From Pseudothermotoga thermarum DSM 5069 (GTDB lineage Bacteria; Thermotogota; Thermotogae; Thermotogales; DSM-5069): a stretch of DNA of 64,000 nt. The translations under genes and the position numbers were made by a program. Positions 43,374 to 52,961 of this stretch are shown here, piece after piece (within the stretch, counting starts at the first letter, position 1; each line of letters opens with the position of its first letter). A model generated the notes under the pieces. It made no database searches and was not told where the DNA came from. It saw only the letters and a program-made list of their open reading frames with translations. The DNA lies in contig NC_015707.1 in assembly GCF_000217815.1 (NCBI RefSeq), forward strand, positions 946,014 through 1,010,013. The letters run 5' to 3'.

Positions 43374-44843
43374 TCACATTCTCCAAATCTCGTAAGGTGA
43401 TTTGAGGTAGTTGTGAAACCTTGCCGTTGTCCCTTCTTTGACGATCTCTCTGAAAATGTACATCGAAGGTCTGGGAGTTAACTGTTTGGTTTCATAATCT
43501 GTTTCAGCCAAACCAAATCTCATGGTGTAACCTCTTGCCCATTCGTAGTTGTCAACGATTGACCAATGAAGGTATCCTCTGACGTCAATTCCATCCTCGA
43601 TAGCTTTTTCAACTGCGTACAGATGTCCAACAAGATGATACGGTCTTAACCAATCTCTGCAGTCAGCAACCCCGTTTTCCGTCACCATCAAAGGCAGTTT
43701 GTACCTTTCGTAAAATGCTCTCAAAAGTTTCAACAAACCTTCTGGATACGTTTCCCAACCAAAGTCGCTGACTGGCCTAAAGTCTTTTGAAAAGCCGCCG
43801 GGAGGACACGCATAGCCATAACCTTCCAAAATTTTCCAATTCAAAGCGATTTGTCCAAAATTCATCGGTTCAATTCTCTCAATCACCGTTCTTGTATAAT
43901 AATTGACACCGAGAAAATCGACCTTTTCTCTCATATCTGGCCTATCTTGGAACAGCAATGAACCGTTGATTATCGAGTCCAAAAACATATAGTTCATCAT
44001 GTACATCGCATTTTCTTCGATTTCTTTATCCCCGTTGAGAGTTTCATAGATTGAGGAAGCATAAATGATTCCAACAGGTTTTTCTGTGAGAAATTTGATT
44101 GCGTCGTAAGCCCTTGCGTGAGCTTGTGCTTGGTTGAAGAGGCTTTTCAAGTACATTTCTGGGCTGAAGTAAGAAGGTGGAAAGCCTCCTCTGGTCATGA
44201 TGTAACCCATCTGGCTAACAACGTTAGGTTCATTCATAGTCGTGTACATGTCCACAAGATCGTCAAACTTCCAGGCAACGTATGCGGCAAACTTTGCAAA
44301 TTCCACAACTGTTTTCTCGTTGACCCATCCGGTTTTCTCTGTTGGAATACCTCTGTGAACTGCCATTGGATCGTGGATCCAAATTGGAAGGGTGAAGTGA
44401 GCCAAGTTCAAAATCAACCTTAATCCTCTTGACTTCATATCCTTGAAGATTTCTCGATAATGCTCAACAGCGGATTTGTTGGCGATTTCGTCCAATTTTT
44501 CTAAAGAAGTTTTGTCGATCTTCACTTCTCTTATTCCGTTTTCGCTCACGACGTGAACTGGAACATCGAAGGTCGGTTTTGGAAATATCCTTGACCATTC
44601 GACGTTAACCCTCAAACAGTTCATGCCAAAATCCACTGCAAGTTGGTGAAGGTTTGCGTAGTTTTTCCAGTAACCAACTCCGTATTCAGGAAGGTGTCCA
44701 CTGACAGTCCCCGTGAAGAGATTTTCCGGTTCTCTTACCCAAACAAACCAATCGGTGTTTGGATCAACGTCATCTTTACCATATCCCATTTCAACTTGAA
44801 AACCTGCCATCGACGCACCGAAAAGAAAATCCTTTGGAAACAT
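43374..44843 (-). CDS. GH1 beta-glycosidase of the archaeal LacS type
   Basis: A 489-residue glycoside hydrolase family 1 enzyme. The acid/base Glu is E205 (TMNEPNV) and the nucleophile is E389 (VTENG), almost the same positions and total length as Sulfolobus LacS. Shared features rare in bacterial GH1 enzymes include DPNTDWFVWVREPENLFTG, VSGHLPEYGVGYWKNY, LNVEWSRIFP-like RVNVEWSRIFP and YLHWSIVDNYEWARGYTMRFGL. It has no signal peptide and so is cytoplasmic. It probably cleaves beta-glucosides or galactosides. An MFS transporter precedes it by 3 nt. Confidence 0.9.
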   Translation of the reverse strand: MFPKDFLFGASMAGFQVEMGYGKDDVDPNTDWFVWVREPENLFTGTVSGHLPEYGVGYWKNYANLHQLAVDFGMNCLRVNVEWSRIFPKPTFDVPVHVVSENGIREVKIDKTSLEKLDEIANKSAVEHYREIFKDMKSRGLRLILNLAHFTLPIWIHDPMAVHRGIPTEKTGWVNEKTVVEFAKFAAYVAWKFDDLVDMYTTMNEPNVVSQMGYIMTRGGFPPSYFSPEMYLKSLFNQAQAHARAYDAIKFLTEKPVGIIYASSIYETLNGDKEIEENAMYMMNYMFLDSIINGSLLFQDRPDMREKVDFLGVNYYTRTVIERIEPMNFGQIALNWKILEGYGYACPPGGFSKDFRPVSDFGWETYPEGLLKLLRAFYERYKLPLMVTENGVADCRDWLRPYHLVGHLYAVEKAIEDGIDVRGYLHWSIVDNYEWARGYTMRFGLAETDYETKQLTPRPSMYIFREIVKEGTTARFHNYLKSPYEIWRM

Positions 44844-44846
44844 ACC

Positions 44847-46133
44847 TCACACCCCCACTTTTTCAACTTGTTCGGAAAGTTTTTGCATCTTTTCCTCAAG
44901 AATTTGAACATCCTTGGCAAAGCAAAAAGCCAGAATGAACAGGATCGCTGAACAACCAAACCAAAAGTATGCGGATAATTTTAAAGCTGCACCAAGCGAA
45001 CCAAGGACAATCGACATACCTCCGCCAAACCATCTACCAACACCTGTTCCAAGAGAATCTGTCAGGTTGAATATCGAGAAAATCCTTCCTCGATCCTGCG
45101 GTTCGTTGACATTCAGTAGCATGAATTTGACATTTGGTCCTGTTAGACTGTCCATCAAGGCTGCAGAGAAACCTATCAAAGAAAGAACCAACAAACCGTT
45201 TCTGTAATCCATTGTCATCACAGTTAGCCAAACTCCAAGTGCTGTGGTTACCGCACAAAAGATTGGAACCAGCGATTTTGAGATCTTGTAAAGTCTTGCA
45301 CCAATCCATCCTCCGACGACTATTCCAATGACATTTCCCAGCCCAAAGACCAGGAAAACCATTGTAGCCGCCTCAACTGTTAAACCTCGTTCTCGTCGGA
45401 AATATTCGATCAGGAAATAGGGAATGGCTCCCCAAGGTATGGTACCAGCAATGCCTTGAAGGAACAGATAAAGGTTCGTTTTAACCGAAACAAGTTTTGC
45501 ATAATCTTTCAACTCTGGAAGCTTTGGGTATACATAACCTTTCTGGACCAATTCACCTATGCCTTTTTCAAACGCACCACGCTTTGGTTCTTTCAAAATA
45601 AATAAAGCAACGAAGGCAAGCACAACATTTGGAAGTGAGACCAAAATGAACGGAATTCGCCAGCCAAAAGTTGGTGCAACAAAACCTGCAACTGCCATTC
45701 CAAGGATGCCACCTATCGACATAGCTGATGATAGTAAAGCCACAACCTTTCCACGACTTATTTGATCATACATATCTCCAACCAAAGAGAAAACTATGGG
45801 AAACGATGCACCAACTCCTATACCAGTCAATGCTCTCCACATAAAGAATTGCCAATAGGTTGATGAAAAAGCCGTCATGAAGCAAGGAATCTCACCTACT
45901 AGAATCGAATAAATCAACAAATTTTTTCTGTTGTATTTGTCCGCAAGATAACCCCAAACAAGACTTATCAACGCTCCGACGATTGTAAAAACAGCTCCGA
46001 TAAAACCTATCGCGGCATCGTCAACTTTGAATTCTGCTTGAATATCTCCAATGACAGGTGAAATCACCATTTGATCGGCGTTCAAAAGTACTAAAAGCAC
46101 GAAAATAAAAAATGCCGAGATCCAATTTTTCAA
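44847..46133 (-). CDS. MFS transporter (possible glycoside or sugar carrier)
   Basis: A protein of about 428 residues with twelve predicted membrane segments and MFS motif A WGYLADKYNRKNLLIYS after TM2, plus RALTGIGVGASFPIVFSLVGDMY (TM4-5 region). A middle cytoplasmic loop holds ILKEPKRGAFEKGIGELV. TTG 46133 is chosen because AGGGGTGA lies 6 nt upstream. GTG 46142 is an alternative, and the open frame to 46187 overlaps the EamA gene. Coupling to the GH1 gene suggests a substrate hydrolysed by that enzyme. Confidence 0.78.
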   Translation of the reverse strand: MKNWISAFFIFVLLVLLNADQMVISPVIGDIQAEFKVDDAAIGFIGAVFTIVGALISLVWGYLADKYNRKNLLIYSILVGEIPCFMTAFSSTYWQFFMWRALTGIGVGASFPIVFSLVGDMYDQISRGKVVALLSSAMSIGGILGMAVAGFVAPTFGWRIPFILVSLPNVVLAFVALFILKEPKRGAFEKGIGELVQKGYVYPKLPELKDYAKLVSVKTNLYLFLQGIAGTIPWGAIPYFLIEYFRRERGLTVEAATMVFLVFGLGNVIGIVVGGWIGARLYKISKSLVPIFCAVTTALGVWLTVMTMDYRNGLLVLSLIGFSAALMDSLTGPNVKFMLLNVNEPQDRGRIFSIFNLTDSLGTGVGRWFGGGMSIVLGSLGAALKLSAYFWFGCSAILFILAFCFAKDVQILEEKMQKLSEQVEKVGV

Positions 46134-46165
46134 AAAATTCACCCCTGAAAAATTTTGCCATAAGT

Positions 46166-46987
46166 TTATCTTAAAAACAAAGCACAAACAATTATGCCGG
46201 TTCCAACTATTTTAGCGATGCCAAACGGTTCGTGAAGAAAAACAAAGGCAAAAAAACTTGCAACTGCCGGTTTCAAGTAAACTGCAAAACTAGCTCTGGC
46301 TGGTCCAAGCTTTTCCATAGCCTTAAAATAGGTAACGTAGGCAAGTCCTGTCACAACAACAGAAGCGTACAACAGAACAAGCCATTTTGAAAAATCAATG
46401 CTTGGAAAGTTCATCTTTCCTGTGAAGATCAATATCATTCCATAGAGCAAGCCTGAAAAAAACATTGAATATGCGTTGGCTGTTAAAGAACCATGCTTTA
46501 TGGTTAGATCTCTCATCAACACTGTATAAAGCGCAAATGTGATAGACGATAGCATTCCCAACACGATTCCGAGTGCGCTATCACCTGCCATCTTTCCGTA
46601 AGAAAGAATCAAAAGGCCTAACAAACCGATTATCAAACTTACGGTCTTTTTAAAGCTGTACTTTTCTTTTCCCATAGCGATGGCAAAAATTCCAACGAAA
46701 AGCGGATTTGTTGCAACCAAAGTCGCAGCCGTTGAAGCGTTTGAATGCTTTACAGTCAATTGCAGCAGTGTAAGTGAAACGATCACGTTGAGAGAACCAA
46801 CGACGGTTAAGGCTAATAGGTCTTTGAATTTCACACGCTTTCTTGCAAGCATCAAAAGAAAAAGCCCACCGACAGTTGCCCTGAAAAAGGTGAGAAAAAA
46901 TGGATCAACAACTCCCATGAGAGGCTTTGTCAAAACCTCAAAAGACGACCAAGCAAGCAGTGTTATAAGCAAAAACAAATAGCTCAA
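46166..46987 (-). CDS. EamA/DMT-family transporter
   Basis: A 273-residue protein with ten membrane segments made of two EamA repeats: SYLFLLITLLAWSSFEVLTKPLMGVVDPFFLTFFRATVGGLFLLML in the first, VLGMLSSITFALYTVLMRDLTIKHGSLTANAYSMFFSGLLYG and PARASFAVYLKPAVASFFAFVFLHEPFG in the second. The substrate cannot be told. It begins 3 nt after the HD-GYP gene. Confidence 0.88.
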   Translation of the reverse strand: MSYLFLLITLLAWSSFEVLTKPLMGVVDPFFLTFFRATVGGLFLLMLARKRVKFKDLLALTVVGSLNVIVSLTLLQLTVKHSNASTAATLVATNPLFVGIFAIAMGKEKYSFKKTVSLIIGLLGLLILSYGKMAGDSALGIVLGMLSSITFALYTVLMRDLTIKHGSLTANAYSMFFSGLLYGMILIFTGKMNFPSIDFSKWLVLLYASVVVTGLAYVTYFKAMEKLGPARASFAVYLKPAVASFFAFVFLHEPFGIAKIVGTGIIVCALFLR

Positions 46988-46990
46988 AGG

Positions 46991-48391
46991 TTATCCCTCC
47001 GTTTCTTTGTTCATTTCCTCGATTGCTTCCAAGAAGATTTTAACCACTTTTGGGTCAAACTGCGTACCGCTGTTTTTCAAAAGCTCTTCTTTTGCCTGTT
47101 CAATCGTCATGGCTTTTCTGTAAGGTCTATCGGATATCATAGCATCGAAGGCGTCTATCACACATATTATTCGCGATTCTATCGGTATTTGATCAGCTTT
47201 CAATCCCTCTGGGTATCCCTTTCCATCGTACCTTTCATGGTGGTACATAACGATTTTTGCTATTTCATCAAGTCCCCCAGCTTTTAAAAGTTGTGCACCT
47301 ATCACTGGATGGGTTTTAACCTTTTCATATTCCTCTGGATCGAGTCTGGAAGGTTTATTCAAAATCTCTTTGTCCACAGCAAGTTTTCCTATATCGTGAA
47401 CCAAAGCTGCCCAGCTAACAAGTTCTGCTCTTCTTTGATCTAACCCTAATTTGAGAGCCACTTCTTTGGAAAGCTTTGCCAACCTTTTTGCGTGATCTGC
47501 AGTGTGAGGTTCATAAAGTGATAGGGAAGAAATCAAAACGTTGATCACTTTTTCGGAGAGTGATTCTCTTTCTTTAAAATATTCTCGAATTTGCATAAAT
47601 ATGTTAAAAAGTTTGGCAATAGCATTTAAAAACTTGATCTCTGCTGAAAGTAAGGGGGATTTTCTAGTTATCAGCAAAGCTAGTTGTTCATTAATTGACA
47701 ACATCGTTGTTGACTGTTGGCTGAAAACCATACCTTGTACGAATTCTAGTTTTATGCCTTTAGTGTTGAGAATACGAACATCAGCATCTTCAAATACACT
47801 CAAGAGAGTGGCTTTTATTTCTTCTTCTACTTTCTCTTCATTACATATAGCTATATCTGCGAGTTTTTCTAAACAATTTGAAAATTTCTCTGTGGAGTTT
47901 TCCAATTCTTTTAGTAAACGCGAAAGTTCTTCGTTCATCGCATCAAGTTCTTGAATTTGAGCTTGTAGTTGTTCATTCATCGCAAGCAGTTGTTGATTCA
48001 TTGCTTCTATTGTTTGTGCACGTGCGTCCAACTCTAAATTTGCTAAATTAAGCTCTTTTTCCTTTTGGTACAATGCTTCTTTTGCGCTTGTTAGCTCTTT
48101 GCTCAAACTTTCGATTCTTTCATCACGTTCTGCCAATTCACTTTTCATTGCTGCCGCCATCTGTTCTGTTGCTTTTAACTTTCTTTCGAGAACATCTATT
48201 TTTTCAGTTTGTGCTTGTAATATGGTTTTGTAAATTTGAAGATCATGTTTTTCTTCGGAAAGCTTACTTTCAGGTTCTGTAATGTCGCTGATTCTTTTGG
48301 CCAAGACCTTTTTGGTTTTGAATAGTTTGATCCACGACAACACCAAAGTTAAAGCTAAGGCGCTTGTAATAACTATGAGTACGACTGTCAC
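46991..48391 (-). CDS. membrane-anchored coiled-coil HD-GYP phosphodiesterase
   Basis: A 466-residue protein with an N-terminal membrane segment ([21 protein letters not shown]), a long coiled coil rich in Glu, Lys and Gln (about residues 40-190, including heptad-like [27 protein letters not shown]), a GAF-like spacer, and a C-terminal HD-GYP domain with [29 protein letters not shown] and [16 protein letters not shown]. All metal-binding His and Asp and the GYP motif are present, so c-di-GMP hydrolysis is expected. GTG 48391 lies 9 nt after GGAGG. Confidence 0.85.
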   Translation of the reverse strand: MTVVLIVITSALALTLVLSWIKLFKTKKVLAKRISDITEPESKLSEEKHDLQIYKTILQAQTEKIDVLERKLKATEQMAAAMKSELAERDERIESLSKELTSAKEALYQKEKELNLANLELDARAQTIEAMNQQLLAMNEQLQAQIQELDAMNEELSRLLKELENSTEKFSNCLEKLADIAICNEEKVEEEIKATLLSVFEDADVRILNTKGIKLEFVQGMVFSQQSTTMLSINEQLALLITRKSPLLSAEIKFLNAIAKLFNIFMQIREYFKERESLSEKVINVLISSLSLYEPHTADHAKRLAKLSKEVALKLGLDQRRAELVSWAALVHDIGKLAVDKEILNKPSRLDPEEYEKVKTHPVIGAQLLKAGGLDEIAKIVMYHHERYDGKGYPEGLKADQIPIESRIICVIDAFDAMISDRPYRKAMTIEQAKEELLKNSGTQFDPKVVKIFLEAIEEMNKETEG

Positions 48392-48422
48392 TTTCTTCTG
48401 CCTCCTTAAACTTATATAATTT

Positions 48423-48457
48423 AAAAAAGCCCCTATAAGGGAAAACCTTATAGGGGC
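48423..48457 (-). terminator. intrinsic terminator between the chemoreceptor and HD-GYP genes
   Basis: On the - strand GCCCCTATAAGG, loop TTTTC, CCTTATAGGGGC, then TTTTTT: a perfect 12-bp stem. The present chemoreceptor frame reads through it, evidence that its natural stop has been lost. Confidence 0.92.
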
Positions 48458-48490
48458 CTTGCAGGCAAGCATACTTAAGGTCAACAACTT

Positions 48491-50493
48491 TTAAAAATTT
48501 GAATTTTCGGGTTTGTTCTACCAATGATTGAGCTATTGCAGAAAGCTCTTCTGTAGAAGCACTCACTTGCTGGCTTGCGTCTGCTTGTTGTTTTAAAGCA
48601 GTGTTCATATCTTCAATTTGTCGAGCTATTTCCGTAACTGCGTTTGTAGCATTTGTCATTGCTGCGCTTATCTCTTCCGTGGATGCACTTAATTCCTCCG
48701 CGCTTGCCGCAACACTTTCTATCATTCCTGTTATTTCTTTGATTTCTTTCAATATGTTAGCTATCTCTGCCTTAACTACTGCCGATTGCTCAACTGTTGA
48801 TGCAACCTGCTTAATGGACTCTTGTGAATCTCTTGTTGCCGTCTGCGCCGATTCGTAAATCCTTTCAAGTATCGCCGCTATCTTTTGTGTCGCGCCCTTG
48901 CTTTCTTCAGCAAGTTTTCTTATTTCATCCGCAACAACTGCGAAACCGCGTCCAGCTTCCCCTGCTCTTGCTGCCTCTATTGCCGCGTTTAACGCCAGCA
49001 AGTTCGTCTGTTCAGCTATGCTGTTTATCGTGTCAACTATTTGACTTATGTTCTTGGCATCTTCCATGAGCCTACCTAAGGATTTGTCTATTTTGTCACT
49101 TCCTACTCTAACAATTTCTATCAGTTTGTCTATTTGCATTACAGCTTGTTCACCTTTGTCAGCTGCCACTTGTACTCTACCTATTTTTTCAGTCAAACCT
49201 TGAGCAGCTTTTGACAAATTCTGTGCGCTTGCCGATATTTCTTCAACCCCAGAGTTAACCTCCTGAGCCGAAGCAGATATGTTTTGAGCATTTTTGTCTA
49301 TGTTTGTCATTTGAGCTGACAATTCTTCGCTGGTAGCACCAACTTCTTCAGCTGCACTTGCAAGATTTTGAGCGGCAGAATTCACCTGCTCTGCTGCTTC
49401 ACTAATGTGCGAGAAAGTTTCCCTAAGTGTATCTGCCATTTGTTGTAAAGCTTGCGCCATCTGTGCGATTTCATCTTTACCCTTTGCTTTGAATTTAACC
49501 GTCAAGTCGCCTTTACCAAATTGCTCGGCAGCTATTGCAAGGTTGCGAAGAGGTTTCGTCATGCTGTTGCTGAACAAAAGTATTACGCTGACAGCAACTG
49601 CTCCGATTATTCCAGAGTATAAGGATTGAAGTTATGACAGGTATAACCAGTCCTAAAACTTCCCTTTCAGGGATGCTCACAATAAAAGACCAACCTTCGG
49701 CTGCTTTGATCGGCGCGTAGAAGGTATACTCGACAACGCCGTCTTTTGTCGTTATCTTTTGATATCCAGTTTGTCCGGCAAGCATCTTTTTACCTGCTTC
49801 TTCAAGACCTTTATAACCCTGCGCAGATGACCGCAGAACGTTCAAGTTCATCACAACGTCTTTATTTGGATGTGCGATAACTAACCCACTTTGATCCACG
49901 ATCCAACCGTAGCCAGCTTGACCGAATTTGACTTCAGAAGCGATTTGCCTGATAGTATCAAGTGGAAGAGTAGCACCAAATAAACCCAAAAGTCGACCAT
50001 CAAAAGATCTAACGGGAACGCTCACAACTATGACGTACACATTTTGTGAAACCCTTGAAAGTTCAGGATCGCTCAAAGCATACTGTTTATTATTTCTAAA
50101 GATATCCAAGAAATATTGAGTGTTAGCTATGTTTATAACCGCGCCAGCAGTGGTGGAAGCGGTTCCATCTGGATAAGCGATGAAAAAGGTTTCAAAGTGT
50201 GGTCTTGTTTTCAACATTGGTGGAAGATACTCTTGCATCAACGATTTCCAATCACCTGTTAATAATGCGTTCCTTACTTCCGCTGTTTCAGCTAAGATCT
50301 TGACTTCTTTGATAATCCCTTCAAACCATCTATCGACTATGTCAGAACCCTTTACGCCAATTTCTTGGCTGAGGTTTGTCACGATCTTTTCAAAGTTTGA
50401 GTTGGCAACAAAATAACCAATTACAGCAGCTACACAAAGTAAGGCGGCAATAGGAGCAAGAAGAAATGCAAGCATTTTACCGCGGATACTCAT
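48491..50493 (-). pseudogene. methyl-accepting chemotaxis protein with dCache sensor, two frameshifts
   Basis: ATG 50493 follows AGAGGAGG and begins SIRGKMLAFLLAPIAALLCVAAVIGYFV (TM1), then a dCache ligand domain (about 40-275, with YGWIVDQSGLVIAHPNKDVVMN and GWSFIVSIPEREVLG). TM2 starts VIPVITSIL, but at about 49619 the frame breaks. [27 protein letters not shown] continues one frame over into HAMP and the signalling domain, whose hairpin tip reads [38 protein letters not shown]. Near the end a T5 run (48493-48497) shifts the frame past a TAA expected at 48491-48493, so the frame reads on to 48270 through the terminator. Real decay or two indel errors are both possible. Confidence 0.82.
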
Positions 50494-50557
50494 AAAAACC
50501 TCCTCTTTTTTGAGATGCTTGTTTTTGTCGCTAGCTTTTTCTTGATCATAATCTATC

Positions 50558-50572
50558 AAAAAAAAAAAAAAA
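50558..50572. repeat. 15-nt poly(A)/poly(T) tract upstream of the chemoreceptor
   Basis: An uninterrupted run of 15 A on the + strand (15 T on the coding strand) 65 bp before the chemoreceptor ATG, between promoter region and ribosome site. It is the longest homopolymer I see in the window. Confidence 0.9.
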
Positions 50573-50758
50573 TTTCCATTTTGTTAAGATTGAATTAATT
50601 TAAAAGATCAATCTATCGTAATTTTAATGACAACAAACCCTTAAATTTGAAAGTTATTTTGGTTTTTTTGAAAGTTAACTAAATTTAAAAAAAGAAAAAC
50701 AAAATCTATGGTCGTCTATTATAATAGTTTTGATAACTTTTCAATTGGAGGGATTGCT

Positions 50759-51178
50759 TTGGCAAAAAGGCTTGCGGTGAAAGATAGAGAAAGGTGCATT
50801 GGTTGTTATTCATGCATGTTTGCATGCAGCAGAACTTGGCATAACGCCATTGGTATAGAAAAATCTGCAATGCGGGTGAGAAACTATCCGGGCGTTGAAG
50901 GAGCTTTTTCCGTCAGAGTTTGCATTGGCTGTCTGAAACCAGAGTGTGCTCAAGCTTGTTCCACAGGGGCTTTAAGACTTTCAAAAAGAGGTTTTGGGGT
51001 TGAACTTGAAAAAGAAAGATGCATTCACTGCGGCAAATGTGTTAAAGCTTGCAGCATAGGATCGCTTCAATGGGACGAAGAAACCAAGATGCCTTTGGTT
51101 TGTCATCATTGCGGAGTATGTGTCTTATTCTGCCCAACAAATGTTCTTGAGATGAGAGAGGTGAAGATAAATGTATAG
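50759..51178 (+). CDS. 4Fe-4S ferredoxin-like electron-transfer subunit (AOR partner)
   Basis: A 139-residue protein of the HycB/DmsB-like class with four cysteine groups: CIGCYSCMFACSRTWH, CIGCLKPECAQAC, CIHCGKCVKAC and CHHCGVCVLFCP, enough for several [4Fe-4S] clusters. TTG 50759 follows GGAGGGA (50747-50753), and a TATAAT at 50720-50725 is a likely -10. It overlaps the aldehyde oxidoreductase gene by 8 nt and is its probable redox partner. Confidence 0.85.
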   Translation: MAKRLAVKDRERCIGCYSCMFACSRTWHNAIGIEKSAMRVRNYPGVEGAFSVRVCIGCLKPECAQACSTGALRLSKRGFGVELEKERCIHCGKCVKACSIGSLQWDEETKMPLVCHHCGVCVLFCPTNVLEMREVKINV

Positions 51179-52961
51179 AATGCTTGAAATAGATTTATCA
51201 ACTGGCTTGACAAAAGTAAGTGATTTAACAGAACTTTTCAAAACTTTCATCGGAGGAACGGGTGTTTTAACGTATCTTGCCAGCCAAGAGCTTACAAATC
51301 AGTTGAATCCTTTTTCACCGGACGCTCCCATTTATTTTGCAATAGGGCCTTTCAACGGTTATTTTCCAACAGCTTCAAAAGCAGTTGCAATTTTCAAATC
51401 TCCCCTTACTGGCGATTTGGGTGAATCTCATGCAGGCGGAAGATTTTGGATGGAAATGCTGGCAGCAGGTTTTCATGTTATCAAGATCAAAGGTCAGGCT
51501 CCTGAACCAGTTTATTTGTCGATTGACAATGAAGAAGTAAGAGTTGTTTCTGCAAAAGCATTGTGGGGGATGAGCACCCTTGCGACAGAAAGAATTTTAA
51601 GAGAAAGGGAAGATGCAAGAAAAGGTAAAAAGAGTATCTTGCGAATAGGTCCAGCTGGAGAAAGATTATCACCGATAGCTTGTGTTGTAGTGGATTCTTC
51701 AAGGCATTTTGGACGTCTCGGACTTGGGGCCGTCATGGGCTCAAAGAATTTGAAGACGATAGTTATCTCTGGAAATAGATATCCAAAGATTGAAAATAAA
51801 AGACAGTACCAAGTTTTGTACGAAAAAATTTTCAAAGAACTTGTTTCTTCCGAAACAACTTACAAGTACCGTGACCTTGGAACTGCTGCAAACGTTTTAC
51901 CGCTTTCCAAAATCTACGGTCTTCCAACGAGAAATTTCAGCCAAGGAATTTTTGAAAGTGCTTACAGAATAAGCGGAGAATACTTTGCAGACAATTATCT
52001 GGCCCAACAAATTTCTTGCGCACATTGTCCAGTCGGTTGTATACACGTCGCTGTTCACAGAGAACTTTTCAGCGACCCACATATGTTCAAACATGCAAAA
52101 GTCAGTTACGATCACGAATTGATATACTCGCTTGGTTCAAACCTTGGGATTGCCGACGCAGGACAAGTGTTGAAATTGATACAATTTGTCGAAAAACAAG
52201 GCTGGGACGCAATCAGCATAGGTGTAGTGCTAGCTTGGGCTACAGAGGCTTTCCAGCAAGGAGTTATTACCCTTAAAGAAACAGAAACACCTTTGAGTTT
52301 TGGTGACTTTGAAGCTTACATGAAGACTTTGAGTTTCATAGCGGAAGGGAAGAACGAGTTTTACAGAGACCTTGAAAAAGGAGTTTATTATTGTGCTGAA
52401 AAATACGGCGGAAAGGAGTTTGCAATGCATTTCAACAAAAACGAAGCGCCAGGGTACATGACAGGTCCAGACGCCTTTGTTGGCTATGCCGTTGGGGTCA
52501 GACATTCGCACTTGGATTGTGCCGGTTACAGTATCGATCAAAAGTACCTTGGGAGACAAGCTGATATCGAGAAAGAAGTCAAAGCAATGCACGACGAGGC
52601 AACGTGGCGAGTGGTTACCAACAGCTTGGTGACTTGTTTGTTTGCAAGAGGAACTTACACGAAGGAAATCGTTGTAGAATGTTTAAAATACCTTGGATAC
52701 GATTTTGACGAAGAAAAACTCCTTGAGCTTGGAAAAATCATTCATGGAATGAAGTTTTTGGTTAAACATAAACTTGGCTTCAGCTTCGATAAACTACAAC
52801 TTCCAAAGAAATTGACAAAGGTTTATACCTCCAGGGGTATGATTAAAGAAGAAGATTTCATAAAGCGAGTGGAACTTTACAAAAAGCTTGTCGAAGAGGA
52901 TATGGAAAAAGCGAAAGAATTTCTCACAAATTTTTCAAAAAATGAGGATGTGAGAATATGA
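51171..52961 (+). CDS. aor: tungsten-type aldehyde:ferredoxin oxidoreductase
   Basis: A 596-residue AOR. Domain 1 has the pterin-site pattern FIGGTGVLTYL and SKAVAIFKSPLTGDLGESHAGGRFW. IGPAGERLSPIACVVVDSSRHFGRLGLGAVMGSKNLK is diagnostic. The [4Fe-4S] ligands are in CAHCPVGC (about 283, 286, 290) plus the late Cys in NSLVTCLF (about 489). Such enzymes oxidise aldehydes to acids with bis-pterin tungsten and reduce ferredoxin. The exact substrate is unknown. No tungstate uptake or pterin synthesis genes are nearby. Confidence 0.93.
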   Translation: MYRMLEIDLSTGLTKVSDLTELFKTFIGGTGVLTYLASQELTNQLNPFSPDAPIYFAIGPFNGYFPTASKAVAIFKSPLTGDLGESHAGGRFWMEMLAAGFHVIKIKGQAPEPVYLSIDNEEVRVVSAKALWGMSTLATERILREREDARKGKKSILRIGPAGERLSPIACVVVDSSRHFGRLGLGAVMGSKNLKTIVISGNRYPKIENKRQYQVLYEKIFKELVSSETTYKYRDLGTAANVLPLSKIYGLPTRNFSQGIFESAYRISGEYFADNYLAQQISCAHCPVGCIHVAVHRELFSDPHMFKHAKVSYDHELIYSLGSNLGIADAGQVLKLIQFVEKQGWDAISIGVVLAWATEAFQQGVITLKETETPLSFGDFEAYMKTLSFIAEGKNEFYRDLEKGVYYCAEKYGGKEFAMHFNKNEAPGYMTGPDAFVGYAVGVRHSHLDCAGYSIDQKYLGRQADIEKEVKAMHDEATWRVVTNSLVTCLFARGTYTKEIVVECLKYLGYDFDEEKLLELGKIIHGMKFLVKHKLGFSFDKLQLPKKLTKVYTSRGMIKEEDFIKRVELYKKLVEEDMEKAKEFLTNFSKNEDVRI

